NCBI GenBank assembly: GCA_032229885.1
Contig: JAVYAJ010000220.1
Coordinates: 1-47,130, forward strand
Source: Anammoximicrobium sp032229885
GTDB taxonomy: Bacteria > Planctomycetota > Planctomycetia > Pirellulales > Pirellulaceae
Length of the DNA stretch: 47,130 nt
Reading direction: 5' to 3'
Shown: one piece after another, positions 1-8,152 of the stretch
How positions within the stretch are numbered: position 1 is the first letter of the stretch
Layout: each line of letters begins with the position of its first letter
Position numbers and translations under genes: made by a program
Notes under the pieces: generated by a model
What the model saw: the letters and a program-made list of their open reading frames with translations, nothing else
Databases searched by the model: none
Told to the model about the DNA's origin: nothing

Positions 1-2
1 CT

Positions 3-230
3 CTGACTCCTGGGGCGTTGCCCCAGGCTACGTTGGTGATGGCCTTCGGCCAACACGCTTCCTGTCGTCCGTGCTGTGCAACAGTCATTCAATGCCAATT
101 TCACTTAACACGGGCCAGTGTCAGTACCCCAAAAGTGTACTGTGCAGACCAGTATACAAGATGTGCGCATCGTGCGCGCACGATACGGACTAAGACTCTA
201 AACCCAACAATTTCCGGGTTTTTGGCCGCG
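3..230 (+). repeat. Dispersed structured intergenic element, copy A
   Basis: This copy aligns without gaps to 35289-35516. The first 58 bases are nearly identical and identity falls gradually to the right. It begins with a hairpin CCTGGGGC-GTT-GCCCCAGG (about 9-27), followed by GGCC-TTC-GGCC (about 41-51). Near its right end is a perfect palindrome ATCGTGCGCGCACGAT (about 169-184), then a conserved tail (GATACGGACTAAGACTCTAA and an AT-rich stretch). The tail also occurs at 27361-27417. It lies just downstream of the DUF1559 gene on the other strand. It has no credible reading frame and may extend left of the window. Confidence 0.8.
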
Positions 231-252
231 CTAGCGTGGTCCGGCGGGGCAA

Positions 253-1248
253 CTATGGGCCGGATGCGTCTTCGACTTCGCCGCCGGCGCGCGTCACCAG
301 GCAGGCCAGCACGCGGAGGTCCGTCGAATCGCCCAGATGCCGGACCGACCCGTCGCAAAACACGAAGTTCGCGCCGCTGGGGTGGAAGCTGTAGAACAGA
401 TGCCCGTATTCGTTCGAGTTGTTGATCTTCATCGGGCCGGGAATCGCGCCGCCGGTGCACCAATCCTTCCGGGTTCCGATCTCGTACGGATTGTCGTTGG
501 TGGCCCACGCCCCGCCGCGCGCTCGAGCACAGTCCGGTTGGGTTTTGTCCGCCACGGCGGGCCGCATCAACCGGCCGCGCCACACGTCCTCGCGCCCCGC
601 GCACTCGCCCACTAGGATCGTATGCGACGTGCCGTCCAGGATGGCCGATACGGTATTGACGTCGGGGAACGCGCGGAGCGCACCGCGGAGATCGGCCGAA
701 GCGGAGAACTGTTGGGCGACGGGCAGCTCGGCGTTGATGCCGATGTTCACGCCCTCGGTCACGAAATAGTCGCCGCAGGCGCCCGACTTGTTTTCTTCGG
801 GCGGCGTCTCCGTCTTGTTCTGGAGCCGATGCGGGTTGGGTGTCGAGGGGCACAAGAAAACGGGCAGCCAGGTCTTCACTGTATCCGCATTCGGAATCGG
901 ATCGCCCGTCGTGCTGGTGCTGCGCCACCAATTCTGGCTCAAATCGAAGTATGCGCCGCTGACGACGTTCGCCTGTTCGAGGAACGACAGGATCTCGGGC
1001 GCCCAACTGCGCTGGGGCAGCGACGTGCGTTTTGAAGAGGGCAGCCTCCGGTACGTGACCTCGTGCTGGTGGACCGCCAGCCCGATCTGCCGCAAATTAT
1101 TCGCGCACGACGAGCGGCGACTGGCCTCGCGGGCAGCCTGGATCGCCGGCAACAGCAAGCCGACGAGGATGCCGATGATCGCGATCACGACGAGTAATTC
1201 GACAAGCGTAAACGCGGGACGCGCCCGCCGACCCATACGAATCGGCAT
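253..1248 (-). CDS. DUF1559 prepilin-like exported protein
   Basis: This 331-residue protein has a type IV pilin/type II pseudopilin-like N-terminus: a short basic leader, then FTLVELLVVIAIIGILV (residues 13-29) and the AIQAAREASRR segment. The rest is the DUF1559 domain, ending in the usual H-x-GG-x-N-like (FHPSGANFVF), DGSVR and C-terminal LVTRAGGEV motifs. DUF1559 proteins are strongly expanded in Planctomycetota and are presumed to be anchored or assembled at the cell surface after prepilin peptidase processing; their function is unknown. I chose the ATG at 1248 because it puts the leader directly before the hydrophobic helix and GGAG lies about 10 bases upstream. An in-frame extension to 1359 adds only low-quality sequence. 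It is the last gene of a DUF1559-lipoprotein-DUF1559 set. Confidence 0.93.
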   Translation of the reverse strand: MPIRMGRRARPAFTLVELLVVIAIIGILVGLLLPAIQAAREASRRSSCANNLRQIGLAVHQHEVTYRRLPSSKRTSLPQRSWAPEILSFLEQANVVSGAYFDLSQNWWRSTSTTGDPIPNADTVKTWLPVFLCPSTPNPHRLQNKTETPPEENKSGACGDYFVTEGVNIGINAELPVAQQFSASADLRGALRAFPDVNTVSAILDGTSHTILVGECAGREDVWRGRLMRPAVADKTQPDCARARGGAWATNDNPYEIGTRKDWCTGGAIPGPMKINNSNEYGHLFYSFHPSGANFVFCDGSVRHLGDSTDLRVLACLVTRAGGEVEDASGP

Positions 1249-1947
1249 GAGTGTGCTGCTCCGACTGGGGAATGCGTGCACGTAGGTTACGCAGCGTTTG
1301 CTTCCTGAGCAGTGTGCCTGGCGGACGTGGGGGTGTGTGCACGTTGTGCGGAGGTACACGACTGCACGGGCACGAACAAGCGATCTAGCGAGCCGTCGAA
1401 TTGGCGACCGCAGTCACTCGTCGGTGGCGCCGTTGGCCACGGAACGTCGCACGTCGACCTACGAAAGCAGAATTTTGCAGCAAGCTGCGTGCCAATCTCG
1501 CGTCACGGTAGGCGATGACCACAGACTCCCCTAGAACTCGGCTCAGACCGGTTTCCCGACCCGCGATTCGCGCGTTTCGGCAAGCCAGCAGCCTAGAGCA
1601 TCTGTCGAAAATTTCGCCACGGCTGGCGACGCGAGCGGCACTCAAGAGAGAGGTATTCAAGTCTTTATCTGGCGCAGGCCAGAATTTATCACCCACGCCG
1701 GACGATGGTTGCCCAGTGTGTTGTCCACACTAAGTTTGTGGGTTATCGCGCCAAATTTGTCTGCCTCGAGCCCGTCCCTCGAGGCAAGCCGATGCCGCGC
1801 TGGACGGGCACGTGCTCCGTGTGGCCGCAACTGGTCGGGGGCGCGACGGAGCGCGTCCCGCCAGGCGGGCGCAGTCTCGTAGGTTGACGTTTCCCGTGGC
1901 GAGGCGCTTGACAGACCGGCTGGCGCACGAGTGGTCCAGCGCGCGCG
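1249..1947. other. Non-coding stretch between DUF1559 gene and lipoprotein gene
   Basis: About 700 bases without a convincing gene on either strand; the open frames present have arginine-rich, non-protein-like composition. The only clear structure is the hairpin at 1762-1786, listed separately. The promoter and leader of the DUF1559 gene that starts at 1248 should lie in the left part, but no unambiguous promoter was recognised. Confidence 0.6.
1762..1786 (-). terminator. Hairpin, possible terminator
   Basis: TGCCTCGAG, a 7-base loop, then CTCGAGGCA form a perfect 9-bp stem. It lies 160 bases downstream of the lipoprotein gene stop at 1948 and before the DUF1559 gene. There is no U-tract on the minus strand, so a terminator role is only a guess. 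Confidence 0.3.
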
Positions 1948-2361
1948 TTATTTGGCGGCGGTTTTGAGCTGGAAATCGTGTTGGTTGTCACCGTCGCCGA
2001 TCTCGCATTTCTCCGTGGCCGAGACGCTCAGCAGTTCGTCGACCATCGTTCCGGCCGGCGCGGGCGGGCCGGCTTCGATCATCTTGCCTGTCTTGCGGAC
2101 GCCGGTGATGGCGACATTCTTGGCGCCCAGCGCGCCCGGCTTGGCGGCTTCGATCCGATAGGCTCCGTTGGTGATGGCGCCTCCGTAGCTCGGCCCTTTG
2201 CCGTCGGCAGGCAGAAAGCTGATCGTGCCAGACTCGACAGGCGAACCGTCCCACGTCACGGTGCCGTGAATCGCCATCGTCGCCGGGCCGCACCCGACGC
2301 TGATCGACAACCAGCTCGCCACGATCGCCAACCCGAACCTCGAAATCAGCTTCTTGCGCAT
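1948..2361 (-). CDS. Small lipoprotein with carboxypeptidase-regulatory-like fold
   Basis: This 137-residue protein starts with a basic, hydrophobic signal peptide ending in the lipobox-like SVGC, with the cysteine at about residue 24, so it is probably a lipidated secreted protein. The body (HGTVTWDGSPVESGTISFLP...GGAITNGAYRI) has the pattern of the Ig-like carboxypeptidase-regulatory domain found in many small planctomycete lipoproteins: G-x-V-x-x-DG-x-P-x-x-x-G, then a central G-x-Y-x-I strand. The start at 2361 is supported by GAGAGGAG about 8 bases upstream; the in-frame start at 2391 has no such site. It sits between two DUF1559 genes on the same strand, a common planctomycete arrangement. 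Its molecular role is unknown. Confidence 0.88.
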   Translation of the reverse strand: MRKKLISRFGLAIVASWLSISVGCGPATMAIHGTVTWDGSPVESGTISFLPADGKGPSYGGAITNGAYRIEAAKPGALGAKNVAITGVRKTGKMIEAGPPAPAGTMVDELLSVSATEKCEIGDGDNQHDFQLKTAAK

Positions 2362-2680
2362 TCGTACAACTCCTCTCGTGTTGTGGATCAACGACGGACT
2401 AATGCCTCAGCGCCTCAGCCCGTACGATACGCGCCCCGTGCGCGCAGGTAGGAATCGGCACAAATCCGAAGCGCTCGCGAGGCGGAGACACGCGCACCAA
2501 GCGCGCATGTTGGAACCACCGATAATACGGATGAAGGGCGCGCGTCGATGCGATGTCTTGGCCGCGTGATTCGTGGACCGCGTGGCTCTGTTTCGCATCT
2601 TCATCCCTTGTTGGGTTGCGTGCGGAGCAAACGCTAAATGGTGCGCGGAAACAACACCCCGTACGCCGGCCGGGATTCGT

Positions 2681-3661
2681 TCACAGACTACCAACCGTCA
2701 CTTCGTTGGCGATCGCTTTCGGAGTGCACAGCGCGCGCCAAATCGCCAGGTCGAGAGCATCGTGGACGAACCGGACGTTGCCGTCGCCAAACACGACGTT
2801 GACGCCGCCCGGATGGTAGCTGCGGGCAGAGATGGTGATTGCGCGATTGTTCCAAGCCGTATAGGCGCCCACGCAGGGCGCGTCGACGTCGTTGACGCAC
2901 GTCGCCCCCCGCACGCCATCGGGAACCATGCTGTTGGGCGTGTTGTTGTGATGATACAGCGGGCCTTCGGGATAGTGCATGACGCCGCGCTGATCGCCGT
3001 TCGGCGCGCCGCCCAGGACCAGACGGATCTCGGATACGAGCGCCGTATTCGTGGCGCCGTCGAGAAAATCAGAGAATCGCTGCCGGCTGTTCACGTAGAA
3101 AACTCCCGGGATGCGGGTCGCGGGCAACGCGGCGGCCGAGCCCGGTCCGATATAGACCCACTCGGCCATCGGACCAATGCCATTGTTGGCGACGTAACTG
3201 GACCGCGCGTAGATGTTGTACCAAAGAATATGATTCACCTGACTATTGGATGGACAGCGGAATGGCGGCAGTGGTTCACGGCAAACGGGCGCGTTGTTCG
3301 TTGTCGACGGGGCTGGCGCCGCGCTGCCAAACCCGAAACGCGGGTCCGCCAGGTCGTAAACGGCGGTCAATTCCATATAAGGTAGGAGCGCAAAGATCCA
3401 AGTCGCCTCGCCGAAGTCCTGGTTGTTGGTGAGCGGCGGCGCGGGGATCTTGTGGCCGAAAGGCAGATTCTTGACGATGTCGTGGTGCATGTGCATCGCC
3501 AAACCGATCTGCTTGAGGTTGTTGACGCACTGCGTCCGGCGGGCAGCCTCGCGTGCAGCCTGGATCGCGGGCAACAGCAGGGCCACGAGAATCCCGATGA
3601 TCGCAATGACAACGAGCAGTTCGACAAGCGTAAAACCGACGGAACGATGACGAGATCTCAT
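2681..3661 (-). CDS. DUF1559 prepilin-like exported protein
   Basis: 326 residues. The N-terminus MRSRHRSVGFTLVELLVV is a classic prepilin leader with the G-F cleavage context and the conserved glutamate five residues after the processed phenylalanine. It continues into AIQAAREAARRTQCVNNLKQIGLA, the DUF1559 hallmark. The C-terminal half has SYHPGGVNVVFGDGNVRFV, the standard late motif of the family. The ATG at 3661 was chosen because it gives a six-residue leader typical of pseudopilins and GGGAG lies about 12 bases upstream. The frame stays open to 4129, but that extension is unlike protein. It is the first gene of the set with the small lipoprotein (1948-2361) and a second DUF1559 gene. Family membership is sure; function is unknown. 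Confidence 0.93.
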   Translation of the reverse strand: MRSRHRSVGFTLVELLVVIAIIGILVALLLPAIQAAREAARRTQCVNNLKQIGLAMHMHHDIVKNLPFGHKIPAPPLTNNQDFGEATWIFALLPYMELTAVYDLADPRFGFGSAAPAPSTTNNAPVCREPLPPFRCPSNSQVNHILWYNIYARSSYVANNGIGPMAEWVYIGPGSAAALPATRIPGVFYVNSRQRFSDFLDGATNTALVSEIRLVLGGAPNGDQRGVMHYPEGPLYHHNNTPNSMVPDGVRGATCVNDVDAPCVGAYTAWNNRAITISARSYHPGGVNVVFGDGNVRFVHDALDLAIWRALCTPKAIANEVTVGSL

Positions 3662-4226
3662 GACTTCGCTTTCTCCCACAGGAAGCAGAATGCGTTGCGT
3701 GAGGAAACGCCGCGCGACACGACCGCATCGTAGCAGCCATTCTCTGTGACCGCTCGTGAGTGTGTCAATACGATCGTGTACGTTTGTCAATAATGCCTCG
3801 AACATCGCGTTTCGCGCGCGAACGGAGGCGTGATTCGCGCACGGACCTGGGGGGTTCGTCGTGCTGTCTTCGGGCGGTGCATTCTCGCGACCCGCGCGGG
3901 CGGACGCCCGCCTCGGCAATGATAGCCCCCTGAACAATCGGACGCGCGGCGATGCTCGGCCTTGCCTGCCAGGGCCGTGAAAAAGCCGATACAGCGCCCA
4001 GCGGTTGGCGCGCGGTTCTGCTATAACTTTCGTACAGGGCGCCCCGGGGGTCTGGCGGCCAGCCGCCGGCGGTTCGACCGGGCCAGCCGGCGCCGTGCAC
4101 TCGGGACGTCTCGCGAACCAACGATCCACGGTGCGGCGACGGCGAACAGCGGGCGGCGCGCGGTTGCTCGGTCAGATGCCGTCTTCGATCAGACGCCGTT
4201 CGCAGCCAAACACAGGAGTCGTTCTC
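3662..4226. other. Divergent intergenic region
   Basis: About 565 bases separate the leftward DUF1559 gene from the rightward oxidoreductase gene, so promoters for both should lie here. Frames crossing it are shadows. A short GC-rich inverted repeat (GCGGGCG-GA-CGCCCGC, 3896-3911) is the only structure I can point to. Confidence 0.5.
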
Positions 4227-5573
4227 ATGCCGTCTCGTCAAACAACGGATGCGGCCGTCGAGTCGCCGCCGCCCTGGCCAGGGCGAGTTGCCCTGGCCGC
4301 GACGGCGAGCGGCATGGCGACCGCGATCGGAGCCGTTCCGCTGGTGCATGCGGCCGGCAGCGACGTCATTCGGATCGGCTTGGTCGGCTGCGGAAACCGG
4401 GGGACGGGCGCGTGCCGCGAGGCGCTGCTGGCCCCCGGGCCCAAGCGGCTGGTGGCCGTCGGCGATCTGTTTCCCGAACGGATCGAGATCAGCCTGCGGA
4501 ACCTGCTGAAATATGACGACACCCGTTCCTCGATCGACGTTCCCGAATCGCAACGCTTCATCGGCTTCGACGCCTATCAACGAGTGATCGACGCCCAAGT
4601 CGATCTGGTGCTGTTGACCACGCCGCCCCATTTCCGGCCGCTGCATTACGCGGCGGCGGTGGCGGCTGGCAAACATGCGTTCCTCGAAAAACCGCTGTGC
4701 GTCGATGCGCCGGGCTATCGCCAATTGCTGGCGGCCAATGCCGAGGCCAAACGGCAAAACCTGTCTGTCGTCGTCGGCCTGCAACGCCGACATCAGCAGA
4801 ACTATCTCGACGGCATCGCCCGGATCCACGACGACGCCATCGGCCAGGTGACGCATATCCGCACCTATTTCAATGTGCCGGCCGGCGGACGCTCGGGGAT
4901 GGTCCGCCCCGCGGGGATGTCCGAGCTCGAGTATCAGATCCGGCAGTGGGGCGTGTTCCTATGGCTGTGCGGAGACCATTTGGTCGAGCAGGCGACGCAC
5001 CAAATCGACGTGGCGAACTGGGTGATGAACGGACACCCGGTGCGAGCCAACGGGCTGGGCGGCCGCCAGACTCGCTACGGACCGGGCAACGGCGACATTT
5101 GGGACCATCACAGCATCGAATTTGAATACGAAAGCGGGGCGCGATATTTCTGCCAATCGCGCCAGCAGGCGGGGACGTGGAGCCACGTGTCCGAGAGCGT
5201 GCAGGGCGAACGCGGCTCGCTGGTTCTGGGCACCGGGCCGTGGGGATTCGGCGAGTTGACGCCGCGCGACCTGCGCGACAGAACGCGCATCAAGGAAAAT
5301 CCGTACCGCCGCGAGCACGAGAACCTGTTCGCCAGCATCCGCGGGATCGGACCGCATCGGCTGGACGCCGAGTACGGCGCCGCCAGCAGCATGACGGCCG
5401 TCATGGGGCGGATGGCGACCTACTCGGGCCAACCGGTCACCTGGGACGAAGCCACCAACTCGCAACTGCGGCTGGGGCCAAATCACTATGCCTGGGATGC
5501 CGAACCGCCCACGACGGCGGACGCCAGCGGCTCGTATGCCGCGGCCGTGCCCGGCGTCACTAAGGCCTGGTAG
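4227..5573 (+). CDS. Gfo/Idh/MocA family oxidoreductase
   Basis: 448 residues. After a hydrophobic alanine-rich leader (about residues 18-42) comes the NAD(P)-binding Rossmann start IRIGLVGCGNRGTGACREAL, then the family signature EKPLCVDAPGY with the catalytic-type lysine. A GDHLVEQATHQIDVANW segment follows in the C-terminal substrate domain. Members oxidise or reduce sugars and related polyols with a nicotinamide cofactor; the substrate cannot be read here. The start at 4227 is favoured by AGGAG eight bases upstream (CAGGAGTCGTTCTC). Planctomycete homologues often carry a Tat leader with RR; here only a single arginine precedes the hydrophobic stretch, so export is uncertain. It is followed by a second, shorter member of the same superfamily. 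Confidence 0.92.
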   Translation: MPSRQTTDAAVESPPPWPGRVALAATASGMATAIGAVPLVHAAGSDVIRIGLVGCGNRGTGACREALLAPGPKRLVAVGDLFPERIEISLRNLLKYDDTRSSIDVPESQRFIGFDAYQRVIDAQVDLVLLTTPPHFRPLHYAAAVAAGKHAFLEKPLCVDAPGYRQLLAANAEAKRQNLSVVVGLQRRHQQNYLDGIARIHDDAIGQVTHIRTYFNVPAGGRSGMVRPAGMSELEYQIRQWGVFLWLCGDHLVEQATHQIDVANWVMNGHPVRANGLGGRQTRYGPGNGDIWDHHSIEFEYESGARYFCQSRQQAGTWSHVSESVQGERGSLVLGTGPWGFGELTPRDLRDRTRIKENPYRREHENLFASIRGIGPHRLDAEYGAASSMTAVMGRMATYSGQPVTWDEATNSQLRLGPNHYAWDAEPPTTADASGSYAAAVPGVTKAW

Positions 5574-5666
5574 CGAACGGACGCACGCGAGCGGCGCCAC
5601 GACACCGGCTCGTGGCGCTCGCTCCGAACCAAATGCGCCGCCTGACGGCGCCGCCGCGGACTGCCG

Positions 5667-5723
5667 AAGCGCAAAGGCGCAAAGGCGCCAAGCCGCCGCG
5701 CGGCGCATTGTCGATCCTTTGCG
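5667..5723. repeat. GCAAAGGC-type short repeat with inverted partner
   Basis: GCGCAAAGGCGCAAAGGCGCC is followed about 35 bases later by CCTTTGCG, its inverted partner, within the 235-base gap between the two oxidoreductase genes. Similar GCAAAGG/CCTTTGC strings occur at about 16590-16605. It could form a loose hairpin. Confidence 0.4.
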
Positions 5724-5808
5724 TTGCGGCCGCCGTCGCGCGCGGTGGTCGGCTCGCCAAAACTCGATGTCAATCCAAGCCGTAAGGTTCACCCGGAGAG
5801 CACAACGG

Positions 5809-6933
5809 ATGCCCGCTGAAAATATGTTCAACGAAAACTCGCTGACGCGCCGCGCGTTCGTCGCGTCGGTCGGAGCGGTCGGAACTACGCTGCTGGCTGC
5901 CGCGCCGAGCGGCGCCGGTGAAGCTCAGCGCGTGCGACTGGCCCTGCTCGGCGCCGCGCATATCCACACGCCGCTGTTTCTGCGGATGCTGCAAACGCGC
6001 GACGATGTCGATATCGTGCGCGTCTGGGACCGCGACGTCGCGCGGGCCCAGAAAGCCGCGGCGGACGGCAACGCGCAGACCGCACGCACGGTTGCCGACG
6101 TGCTGGCTGACAGGGCTGTAACGGGCGTTGTCATTCTGTCGGAGACAAGTCTGCACGCCGAGTTGGCGATCGCCGCCGCCGAGGCGGGCAAGCATGTTTT
6201 CGTCGAAAAGCCGCTGACGGCCGAGGCGAACCAGGCGTTTCGAATTGCCGAAGCGGTCGACAAAGCGGGCGTGCTGTTCAGCACAGGCTATCATCTACGA
6301 AGCGCGGCGCGGAACATTTTGGTTCGCGAGCACATCCGGCAAGGCAACTTTGGACGCATCGTCCGCGTCTACGCCTCGTTCGGCAACGACAGCGTGCTGC
6401 AAGGGGCGTTCGACGAGGAACACGCGTGGACGGTCCAGCGACGCTGGGGCGGGGTGGGCAGTCTAGCCGATATCGGCACGCATTCCTTGGATCTGTTGAT
6501 GTGGCTCGTGGGCGACGTCGAATCCGTGGCGGCCGATCTGCGTTCGATCACCAACCGATACCCGGATTGCGATGAAACGGGCCAGGCTCTCTTGAGGTTT
6601 CGCGCCGGTATCACGGGGACGATCGCCGCGGGCTGGTTGGAACCGGCCAACCCGGTGAGCCTGTTGGTCTCCGGGACGGAAGGTCACGCCGTCGTACTGA
6701 ACGATCGGCTGTACCTTCGCAGCCCGAAGATCGAAGGCGCCGACGGCGCCCGGCCGTGGAGCAAGCTGGCGCCGCCACTGGATCACCCCCTGCTGCTGTT
6801 CGTCGACGCGGTCGCTGGCCAACCCGACGTGCCGCTGGTCAGCGTCCGTGAGGCTGCCGCGCGAGTGCAAGTGATGCAGGCCGTGTACCGCGCCGCCCGC
6901 GAACAGCGGTGGGTCGCCGTCGACCCCGGCTGA
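5809..6933 (+). CDS. Gfo/Idh/MocA family oxidoreductase with Tat-type leader
   Basis: 374 residues. The N-terminus has SLTRRAFVASVGAVGTTLLA, a twin-arginine-type signal ending near AAAPSGAGEA, so the folded enzyme is probably exported to the periplasm-like compartment. The Rossmann domain starts at VRLALLGAAHIHT, an unusual variant in which the glycine-rich loop is G-A-A-H-I rather than G-x-G-x-x-G. The EKPLTAEANQAFRIAE motif and DIGTHSLDLLMWLVG in the second domain are typical of the family. The ATG at 5809 has GGAG about 10 bases upstream; ATG 5824 is an alternative. It shares strand and general function with the preceding oxidoreductase, 235 bases away, but the gap makes co-transcription uncertain. 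Substrate unknown. Confidence 0.92.
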   Translation: MPAENMFNENSLTRRAFVASVGAVGTTLLAAAPSGAGEAQRVRLALLGAAHIHTPLFLRMLQTRDDVDIVRVWDRDVARAQKAAADGNAQTARTVADVLADRAVTGVVILSETSLHAELAIAAAEAGKHVFVEKPLTAEANQAFRIAEAVDKAGVLFSTGYHLRSAARNILVREHIRQGNFGRIVRVYASFGNDSVLQGAFDEEHAWTVQRRWGGVGSLADIGTHSLDLLMWLVGDVESVAADLRSITNRYPDCDETGQALLRFRAGITGTIAAGWLEPANPVSLLVSGTEGHAVVLNDRLYLRSPKIEGADGARPWSKLAPPLDHPLLLFVDAVAGQPDVPLVSVREAAARVQVMQAVYRAAREQRWVAVDPG

Positions 6934-7187
6934 GATCGCGAGGCCCGTTCAAAGCTCGGCGCCGGAGTCATGAACCGCTCGTCATCGTTACGGCCCAACT
7001 CGCCTGTTTCCGGACTAGCGGTCTTTGAACTTCGTATTCACAGATCCGCGGCATGGAGGTGATGACAGCGGCATGAATGGCAAGGATGGGACGTGTGAGA
7101 CGGATGAAACGGGCGCGAGCGAGCGTGGTCGGCACGTGAGCCAATGCGTACGTACAAACTGCGCACCTCCGAGAGGTCGCGACCGGA

Positions 7188-7925
7188 TCACTTTTTGTAC
7201 AGCCACCACGGCTTATCGAAATCGACGGACGCGCCGGGTATCTGCATCGGATGCTCGCGAACAAAATAATGCCAGAACTTCTGGCGATTGGCGGGGTCAA
7301 AGATCTCGAAGACCGTCGCACGCTCCATGTCCTCGAGGAATTTGCGATACGCGCCCACCGGCTCGAGTGGGTTTGCCTGCTGGAAAATGACGACTCCACC
7401 ATATCTCTTGTACAGGCTTCGATCCAGTTTCCAGCCTTTGACATACCGGTCGCCGAGGCGTTCCCAACCGCGCCGGCGCTGGTCCTTCGCGTTCTGGTCG
7501 ATGTCTTGCGCATCGCCGTCATCGGCCCGCGCCGCGGCGGACATCGACGACATTGCTGCGACGAACTGTTCGATCTCCTCAGGCGTAGCGGTGATCTTGT
7601 CGCGCTGCACGTAGCGTTCCCGCAATTCGTCGAAGATTCGGGCGACCAGCCGGCTGGCCTCGTCGTCGTTCAACGTGGGCGTGGCGGCTTTCAAGTCGCG
7701 GAGGTAGATGTAATCGTAGAACAGTCGCGCGACGGGCGTCCCCTGGGCGGGATCCGGCGCGGTCACCTTGTCGGCGCGAAATCCGAACGCGTCGTCACCG
7801 GCCGCGGTGGCGCTCGGCTTCTCTACGGGGCCACTTCCGCTCCCGTCGACGGTGGCATGGTCAGCGGCCCGTATGGGCATCGCTGCGGTCATCATTAAGG
7901 CGGCCATTGCGATCGAGATGTTCAC
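7188..7925 (-). CDS. Exported protein of unknown function
   Basis: 245 residues from a GTG start at 7925, preceded by GGAAGGA about 10 bases upstream. A hydrophobic signal-like segment (SIAMAALMMTAAMPIRAAD) lies at residues 4-22. I do not recognise the family. After a low-complexity linker there is a mostly helical, charged middle (RLFYDYIYLRDLKAATPTLN, ARIFDELRERYV). The C-terminus is rich in aromatic residues (YGGVVIFQQANPLEPVGAYR and WWLYKK), suggesting a soluble periplasmic protein. It converges on the preceding oxidoreductase gene and lies 227 bases downstream of the GTPase pair on the same strand. A later ATG (7907) could also serve as start. Confidence 0.75.
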   Translation of the reverse strand: MNISIAMAALMMTAAMPIRAADHATVDGSGSGPVEKPSATAAGDDAFGFRADKVTAPDPAQGTPVARLFYDYIYLRDLKAATPTLNDDEASRLVARIFDELRERYVQRDKITATPEEIEQFVAAMSSMSAAARADDGDAQDIDQNAKDQRRRGWERLGDRYVKGWKLDRSLYKRYGGVVIFQQANPLEPVGAYRKFLEDMERATVFEIFDPANRQKFWHYFVREHPMQIPGASVDFDKPWWLYKK

Positions 7926-8152
7926 GCCGGGATCGTTCCTTCCGTGTTTTGCGGTTTGGGCTGAGCGAGCGGCCTGGCGACGCTGAGACGCAATACAGTA
8001 CCACGGATGATGCGGGATGTCACGGAGGGGCCAGAGCGACACGGTGCAACCGACATCGCGACAACGTCCTGGACGCGGGCGTCCGGGATGCGCGTTTGCG
8101 ATGGGCTCGGGAACAATCCGCCGAGGCCGGATGCCCTCCGCGGGTTCGGCGG

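Noticed and set aside
101..1006. Minus-strand frame across copy A and the DUF1559 gene with an ending similar to one near 27330-27420
   Set aside because: The likeness of the two protein ends (EIVGFRVL-type) is explained by the shared DNA element; the frame overlaps a sure gene in another frame.
3765..4856. Minus-strand frame of about 360 codons overlapping the first oxidoreductase
   Set aside because: Shadow of the plus-strand Gfo/Idh/MocA gene; no motif and very high Arg content.
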